NCBI RefSeq assembly: GCF_954871325.1
Contig: NC_088777.1
Span: 25,087,366 to 25,151,365, forward strand
Reading direction: 5' to 3'
DNA length: 64,000 nt
From: Gordionus sp. m RMFG-2023
Lineage: Eukaryota > Nematomorpha > Gordioida > Chordodea > Parachordodidae
Part shown: positions 57,550 through 64,000 of the stretch, piece after piece
How positions within the stretch are numbered: position 1 is the stretch's first letter
Layout of the letters: each line of letters opens with the position of its first letter
Made by a program: the position numbers and the translations under genes
The notes under the pieces: generated by a model
The model's input: only the letters and a program-made list of their open reading frames with translations
Told to the model about the DNA's origin: nothing
Databases searched by the model: none

Positions 57550-60418
57550 TAGAGTTGTTAAAGGATACTTAAATGGATCTAGATACAGATACAGCTTCTA
57601 AAAAGTTATCTAGATACAGATACATTTTTTATTATACTCTTAGATAAAGTTTGAATAAACCTAAATTAGGATTCTATTGTGAAAATTCATGAAATGATCT
57701 AAAACATTTATTGACTCGATATCATATTTATCAAAATATAACTAAAATAATGATTTTTAGATAGTAATATAATATATGATTAATATAAATAATTATTATA
57801 TATGATTAATAAAATAATATAATATATGATTAAATGATTATAAATAATTATTAGATTTCAGTAATAAAATAATTTCAAAATTTTGTTCATTAAAACATCC
57901 TCGTTTATCTGTAAAGACATTTTTAGCTATACTAAAATTTTTTTCAACAGGGGCGCTGGAAGGGATTATGGTGTTATATTTAATGAATAACATTTTTATA
58001 TCAGGATATTGTTTAAAAATACTAAAATCTCGGCATTCATTTTAAAAAAAACTATTTAAAATTTGTTGATTATCAGAATTTAAATCATTAACAATCATAT
58101 CTCCTGCTGTGGGATACTGAAAAATATCGGATATTAAATTATTGGTTTTTTTTTCACAGGTTAATTTGCACTCATTTGAAGACTTTGATAATTCCTCAAC
58201 TAATCTTTGTATTAATTGTTTTTTTTTAAAAATTTTCATCCATTTGCAATCATGTCCAATCTAGTTTAAAAAAAGGATGAAGCATAGTTGCCAAAATATT
58301 TTCATCTTCAAAAATTATCCCAATAAACCTAGAATTATTAAATGCTGATTAATTTATTATTAATTTACCTATCTTCAATTCCTTTAAGTAAGGCATTTAA
58401 GAGTGGTAAACAAAATTTCAGGTTCATTTGTTTAAAATTTTTTAATTTAATAATGAGCTGGGAAATAGTTGCACAGTAATAAGCTGTGAACATATATTTA
58501 CCTCCCTGCAGGATATAAAGTGAACTTGCTACCGGCTTCATTAGCTAATTTAAAATAATATTGTATATATAAATATAAATTTTATTTACTTACTAAACAA
58601 TATTGATGAATAAAATCACATTCATTAGATAAAAATCGAGGTAGTTTTATTCCATCGCAAATCTTGTCTTAATAATTTCTGAGATTAATTGTAAAGCATT
58701 ATAAGTGGAGTTCCATCTATATATTGGGACATATGAAATATCGGCCAATATTGTTTTTTATAATCTCAGCTGAATTTTGAGATTTATTTTGTCTCCATAT
58801 ATTTTGGCATTTAGACAATGTTGTGCTATATATCTAGAATAAAATATTAAAATTATAGTTTTACCCTCTGATATTGTTTACACTGCAAGGCTCTATTTGC
58901 ATCTGTAGTGGCAACAAGATTCAATGTGTGACTGGCACAACATTGATGATTAGGTAAAATATATGATTCTGATATTTCAAAATCCTGAGCAGTGGTATAA
59001 AGACCTGATATTGATATTGGTGCAAATTTTCTTCATCTTCCAGATCATCAATGGATTCACTAATATTTTCAATTGGCTTGAAAACTCTATCATAAATAAG
59101 TAATATTATGTTTATATTTATAATAAAATAAACCTAAATAACTTGATAAAGTTTTTGGCATTATCAGTAATGGTCTTTGAGATTTTATTTTGTATGCAAT
59201 AATCCTTTGCTATATCTTGTAAATTTTTTGCTATTTTATCATATGTATGACTACCAATATTTCTTTTACAAGCCAATGCTACATTTTTTCTTTCCAAACT
59301 TGTTGGATCTATATAATGTGCTGTGACTCCTATATATGAACAAAAAATTAACATTTCTTAAAACTGCTCAAATAATTTGTTTGTAATTAAATTATTATAC
59401 AAATTAAATGTTAGCTATACCGGCGATAGGCACTCCAATAATCTGCTGTTGTGCATATTAACGATGGTTCTATTAGACTTTTAATGATTTCTTTCTTTTC
59501 ATTCTCCCATCTTTGGGAAATTCTAGCAACAACTGTCTGTCTGCAAATTATATTTTTTTGTGGAGCTAATGTTCGGATAATTTTTATAAATGATGGATTT
59601 TCAACAACTGAAAATGGCTGTATGCTGTCAATAATAAAATCGGTTATTAAATCATCTAATATGGCTTGGGTTAAAATCTTAGGTCTCTTGGAAAATAAAT
59701 CAATGGACGAAGAGCCTTAGATATTTTCTCCTTCCCCTTTTTTATTTGGATTAGGAGTGTTGGATCTTAAAATTTAAAATTGTAAACATATATTTAGTAT
59801 CTATACCCTTAAATGCTTTACAATGTTACAAGTTGAGCTAATGCTAACAGAAATTTGTATATTTTTTGGTAAACATGGTAAACATTTTAATAACAGAGAT
59901 TTGTTTTCTTTATTATGAGATGTTATTTTAAAATATGGTCTATAAATTAGCCATGGAATGTCGTCATTTTCGTCCTCAATGTTACTCTGAAAAATTAATA
60001 TAATAAAATAAAATACCAATTCCATTGCTATTAAAAATGCCAAATTCCTTGAGATGGATTGTAATATAATATCAGAATTTGCTTGTTATTGATAACTCGG
60101 ACATAATATTTAATTAATATTTATATATTCTTTCTTATATACAAGTTTTAATATTTTACATATATATATAATTTTTTAATATATATATATTAATATTAAG
60201 TTATATGCTTCTATGAAATAAAATAAATTTTACATTCAAGTATATTTATTTATAATATAAAAAAGCGTTAAATAAAAGTATATCAAAATGTATCTTAAAA
60301 AGTATCTAAAAACAGATACAGATACCTCTAAAATAATATCTAGATACAGATACTTTAATAAAAAATCTATCTAGATACAGATACTATATTTTTATATCTA
60401 GATACTTTAATAACTCTG
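57550..60418 (-). mobile_element. hAT element with nearly full-length transposase gene
   Basis: Left tip (T)AGAGTTGTTAAAGG and right tip, inverted, CAGAGTTATTAAAGTATC. Flanks CAAAATTT (57,542-57,549) and TAAAATTT (60,419-60,426) match 7 of 8. Both ends carry repeated TATCTAGATA palindromes within ATACAGATAC context. The interior encodes the transposase on minus. It is inserted in an ATCGGCCGAT MITE. Confidence 0.88.
57840..60060 (-). pseudogene. hAT transposase, BED finger to hATC, with micro-introns
   Basis: Minus-strand order: a BED-type finger LLLKCLPCLPK...CNIVKHL (59,801-59,960); PFSVVENPSFIKIIRTLAP (about 59,560-59,620); SYIGVTAHYIDP and TITDNAKNFIKLF (59,118-59,340); LPNHQCCASHTLNLVATTDA (about 58,890-58,950); IWRQNKSQNSAEIIKNNIG; GIIFEDENILATMLHPFFKL (about 58,270-58,330); PSSAPVEKNFSIAKNVF and the remaining hATC to 57,850. 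Two introns are very short: about 31 nt after QYQR (near 58,850) and 40 nt between EDR and F (near 58,345). A few stops or frame changes remain, so the copy is probably dead but young. Confidence 0.85.
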
Positions 60419-60741
60419 TAAAATTTTAAAAAAAAGTTATATCTAAGAATTATTTTAATAAATAAAATCGAAATCCATTTTTATGTATATTGTTTTAATA
60501 ATAATAATTAATTAATAAACATTCTGCCATATTGTTATTTTTTTGCGCATTCTGTTTATAAAAGTGTACGATATTCTCTTCAGAATCTGTTTTTAGTGAA
60601 GCTGGTGATATTGACAGTTACTATCGTCGCAAGCTGACCTCTGATAAATTGCAAATATTGGTATTTCTAAAAAGAAGCCTTCGATATATTAATGTTAAAT
60701 ACATAATATAAATGTTTTTGATTAATGCTATTACTTATTAT

Positions 60742-61454
60742 TAGGGATGTACCGATATTTTATATCGGATCGGGCCAATATTTCGCCCATCTTAAAATAT
60801 CGGTTATCGGCAAATATTATAAAATTTTCCGATCCGATATAAAATGGCGCTTTTAACAAAATTTAAAAAAGGTTATATCTAAAAAACCATTTATTTTTTA
60901 TAAATAAAATCGAAATATATTTTTATGTTTAATTTTTTTAATAGTAATAATTAGTTAATAAACATTCTGCAATATATTAATTTTTTTCGCATTCTGTTTA
61001 AAAAAGTGTTCATTAATCTCTTCAGAATCTGTTTTTAGTGATGCTAGTGATATTAACAGTCCCCATCACCGCAGACCGATCTCTGATAAATTGGAAATTT
61101 TGGTATTTCTAAAAAGAAATCTTTGATATATTAATTTCAAATTTCATAATATATTTGTTTATTACTAATTATGTAAATAGATTAATGTTATTACTTATTA
61201 TATAAATAATAGCAATTGAATTGAATATAAACTATAACTGATCATTATAATATATTTAAATGACATATGTTATGGTATAGTAAAATTATAGATGTTCTAC
61301 TAATAAAAAGTATATTAAAAATTAAAACCGGTATCTTTACAGAATACAAAATTAGATATGATATCGGATCGGTTATCGGCCGATATCAATTTAATATCTG
61401 AAATATCGGATTGGATCGGATCGGCCTCCAAAAAGTGATATCGGTACACCCCTA
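60742..61454. mobile_element. ATCGGCCGAT-rich hAT MITE, copy 3
   Basis: The ends TAGGGATGTACCGATAT and, inverted, TAGGGGTGTACCGATAT differ at one base. ATCGGATCGG and ATCGGCCGAT repeats lie at both ends. At 713 bp it is the cleanest copy of the family. It lies where copy 2 breaks off. A clear flanking duplication is not visible. Confidence 0.85.
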
Positions 61455-61559
61455 AAAAATATATATCCAAAATGATTTTAATTTGATAATCAACCATCTT
61501 CTATAAAAAAATTTAATAACAATTATCTAAGAGGGACTTAAGTGTAGGTATTATTATGT

Positions 61560-61740
61560 TAATAATTATAAAATAAAAATAACAAAGTTTGTAGAGGAGT
61601 TTGTTGAACCTTTAATAACTTTTTTACTTGTGCAATTTTGACATACAGCTTGTACCTTTTTCTTTTTCACGTGAATTACTTTATAAAATTTTCCATCTAG
61701 AATTTTAAGATTGGGATTTGATTCAGGAGAACCTATCTCC
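61560..61740 (-). pseudogene. Orphan BED zinc-finger exon of a hAT transposase
   Basis: Minus strand: MEIGSPESNPNLKILDGKFY, KVQAVCQNCTSKKVIKGSTN and SSTNFVIFIL. The C-x2-C and the SSTN pattern fit a BED finger, but the His pair is lost at the end. No other transposase part is adjacent. Confidence 0.6.
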
Positions 61741-61744
61741 ATAA

Positions 61745-62300
61745 TTTCATCTTAACTACTATGATTGATGAACATTCTACAAATTAAAAAATATTACATA
61801 TAAAATATATCTTTCTCTTATTTAGTTTTGATGTTGTTATTTTTAATCTATCTATCTTTGTGACCTGTAAAATTCCAACTAATTTTGGTTATCAATATAT
61901 TTAAAATATAGCGGGAAAAAATAAAGAAAATTGTAGTGATCAGTATAAGACAATTAACTTTTTATTTCCAATCATTTTATTTTTCTTTCTTTATTTAATT
62001 ATCTTTTTTTAAAATCGCGGAAAAACATGAAAAAAACTATATAATAATTCAAACTATAATATCAAAATCTATAATATCAAAATCGCGAGCGAAAATATAT
62101 AAAAAAAATCATCTCAAAAATCATTAATATGCTTTCTTTTCTTTCTTTTAACATACAAACATACAAAAAAAATCGATATATATTTCTTCGATTACAACAT
62201 GTACCCCTTTCTAAGGATAAACTCCAAGGTACATGCTAAAAAAACTAAAATTTATCTATTATATACCAAAAAGAAAATATTTTACAACACTTTAACAAAA
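61745..62300. other. A+T-rich; no recognised gene
   Basis: Short direct repeats such as taatatcaaaat (62,060-62,090). It may belong to the interior of the gypsy fossil that follows, but no pol motif was recognised here. Confidence 0.35.
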
Positions 62301-62990
62301 AAAATCATGGCGCCGCGTTAATGATTAAATCCTCTAAGGAGTCACTCATTTCTACCTCAGCTCCATTAACATTTTTTTAACCTCAAATTTCGAATTTTCT
62401 CCTCCATTTTGAATTTCTTTCCTTCCCAAATCTTGCATTGTCCCACATGTCATTCTTTCAATCTCTGCTGCCCGGTGGAATTTGAATAGCACACATCTTT
62501 CAGCGAATTCTTCCGCTTCCCTCGCTAATAACCTGCTTCGTCGAACACTCTCCGAGGCTGGCCCCCAGCCCAACGATTGACCCCTTGGTTGAACGTATAC
62601 GAATTACTCGCTCCACTCGCACACTCTCGGGCCTTGTGTCCTCTTCCCCCACAATTGAAGCAATTTAAGTTGAGCCCCCTCATTCCTACTTGTCTTGATT
62701 GGATAGCTGCCGGACCTGTCGTAAAATTCGCTTGTAAAGGGGCTCTACCCTGCGAAGACGTAGGACCATTCGAGGTTGTCGGCGGAGCTCCTTCTCCAGT
62801 TTGTTACTCGATCCATGCATTGTGCCATTTATCGGCGAGTGGATTGGACATATCCAACGAATTAATTTGCAGCATTGTCCTATTTGTTTTGATGTAGTAC
62901 GTTTCCATAGATTCCAGAATATACTTTTTTTTCGAATTTTTTTTTTTACCTCTTGTTTTTAACACAAAAAAAAATTTACAACACAATTTA
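62300..62990 (-). pseudogene. Ty3/gypsy-like gag fossil with CCHC knuckle
   Basis: On the minus strand about 62,640-62,680 the knuckle CFNCGGRGHKARECASG is intact. The surrounding region is clearly less A+T-rich than the window. It is broken at more than one point and no protease or RT follows within view. The family is inferred from the knuckle and from the nearby integrase. Confidence 0.7.
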
Positions 62991-63805
62991 CATACAATGG
63001 ATACTACACACTAATTTCTTTCTTTTTTTTTTCACTCAAATATCAATATAATACATATCATACTTGAGAATAACACAATTTTTTTTTTTTTACCATCAGA
63101 ACATTTTACATATAACACATACTCAACTAGAACATAACACAATTTTCCCTTTTTTTAACAATCAAACATTTTACATATAACTTTACCAAATAGTTTACAT
63201 ACTACCCTACCAGTTGTTTTCTTTCTTTCCCTTTTAACCTCATTCCCCTCGTAAAAAAAAATTTCTATTTTACACACCACCTAAATCGTATTTAAACTTT
63301 TACAATTTCTTATTTTACCAATTTTTTCTAATTAATTATCTTTTTTTTTACTTTTTAACCATCACAAATTTCTATTTAAATTTTTACAATTCCTTATTTT
63401 ACCAACTTCTATGATTAATTATCTCTTTTTGCTACCCTCAATTTTTATTTTTTTTTTACAAATTTATTGAATTCTTTATTCAATCAATAATTTCAAAAAC
63501 ATAACGTGTTTAATACACATAGCTAATTCTTTAGCGATCCTATGGGCAACTCCAAACATTTAATTTTTCTTCTGATTTTATTTCTTTTCTACAAACTCTC
63601 TATTTATATATACTTTTACATTCACGGTCCACAAATTAAGATTGGCTGCCCTACAAGAGTCCCAATTCTCCAAAAAAATTTTTTGTTTTTGTCTCCAAAA
63701 AAAATTTTTTTTTTTAAACTTTTATTCAATTTTTTCTACTTGATATATAAATTTCACACAAAAGCAAACATTTATATATATATATATATATATACGGCTA
63801 TTCCT
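62991..63805 (-). repeat. Probable LTR/leader region between integrase end and gag
   Basis: A strongly pyrimidine-rich (plus strand) non-coding stretch with repeated acatacaacat/tttacatataac motifs and an AT dinucleotide run at 63,776-63,795. Its place between an integrase end and a gag start suggests an LTR, but only one copy is in the window so it cannot be bounded. Confidence 0.4.
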
Positions 63806-64000
63806 TTATACCCTTGCTCTTAAATGATTTCTATGTCTCGTGACCTCACTATGGTCTTCCAACCTAACTTTGAGTACTTTATTTCTCACAATCTCTATAA
63901 CTATTCCTTTTCCCCATTTTTTATTTATTCCATACATCCGAACCCATACTAATTGATCAACCACAAATTTCAAAACAACATTATCTCCCATTTCTACATC
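63806..64000 (-). pseudogene. Ty3/gypsy integrase C-terminal segment (GPY/F-type region)
   Basis: On the minus strand: DQLVWVRMYGINKKWGKGIV followed by a region ending VTRHRNHLRARV, typical of the end of Ty3/gypsy integrase. It runs off the window edge. This stretch itself looks intact. Confidence 0.8.

Larger units (their letters stand above)
57416..60741. mobile_element. ATCGGCCGAT-rich hAT MITE, copy 2, interrupted
   Basis: It starts TAGGGATGTGCCGAAAT with TCGGATCGGGCCGAT inside. A whole hAT (57,550-60,418) splits it and the family sequence resumes at about 60,427. Its right part ends where copy 3 begins at 60,742, apparently because copy 3 inserted there; the remainder was not found beyond copy 3. 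Confidence 0.75.

Noticed and set aside
56428-60418. Treating CAGAGTTGGG at 56,428 as the left end of the 57.5-60.4 kb hAT
   Set aside because: The tip at 57,550 gives a 7-of-8 flanking match (CAAAATTT/TAAAATTT) and a clean break in the host MITE; 56,428 gives neither, so it is a separate fragment.
63776-63795. AT dinucleotide run as a regulatory signal
   Set aside because: Simple microsatellite with no supporting context.

Overview
The window is strongly A+T-rich, TE-choked DNA from a eukaryote, almost certainly an animal: hAT elements with BED fingers, PIF/Harbinger with a MADF/BESS-like partner, Tigger/pogo-type DDE genes with a zinc tail, Tc1/IS630, two kinds of LINE, tRNA-derived SINEs and Ty3/gypsy fossils. 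There is no bacterial-style gene packing. Several introns that can be read from the sequence are extremely short (about 31-49 nt), both in the one recognisable host gene and in hAT transposases. This points to a lineage with very small introns; I cannot name the species.

The only host gene I recognise is an ATG16-like autophagy gene on the + strand. Exons lie at 11,994-12,413, 21,042-21,247 and 40,711-40,911. Clusters of exons separated by roughly 40-nt introns are split by giant introns of 8.6 and 19.5 kb that are filled with transposons. The six exons keep one frame and give about 227-234 residues: an ATG5-binding N-terminus followed by a coiled coil. No WD40 repeats were found downstream. 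An unrecognised exon-like open block lies at 45,268-45,468.

Layout. 1-4.2 kb: Tigger/pogo pseudogene cut by a 2.1-kb hAT with perfect 8-bp target duplication. 4.8-9.2 kb: LTR-element fossil with a hAT inside. 9.9-11.3 kb: hAT and gypsy RT remnants. 12.8-17.5 kb: a transposon with about 250-bp inverted ends holding a second element, which holds a LINE, which holds a third DNA transposon. 17.6-24.3 kb: degenerate repeats, a Helitron-like end and a hAT. 24.9-28.3 kb: an element with long ends built of GTCGAC repeats. 28.5 kb: SINE. 29.4-31 kb: MITE with a long-TIR, TA-flanked element inside. 31.3-34.3 kb: a 119-bp satellite. 36-37.4 kb: gypsy gag fossil and Tc1 transposase. 38.6-39.5 kb: LINE 3' end. 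41.3-44.6 kb: hAT with a long-TIR element inside. 48.8-49.5 kb: a 0.7-kb SINE. 49.6-56.4 kb: Harbinger element carrying a second long-TIR element and a hAT, itself interrupted. 57.4-61.5 kb: MITE copies and a nearly full-length hAT. 61.5-64 kb: orphan BED exon and gypsy gag/integrase fossils.

The most interesting signals are: (1) different hAT families here share a GTTGTTAAA-like tip but each carries its own cluster of short palindromes at the ends; (2) a pair of elements with roughly 0.5-kb TIRs encodes an uncharacterised CxxC / MARxAKxL protein; (3) a satellite has one TGACAATTGTCA palindrome per unit and two linked sequence subtypes; (4) the ATG16 gene has micro-introns, giant introns and possibly no WD40 domain.
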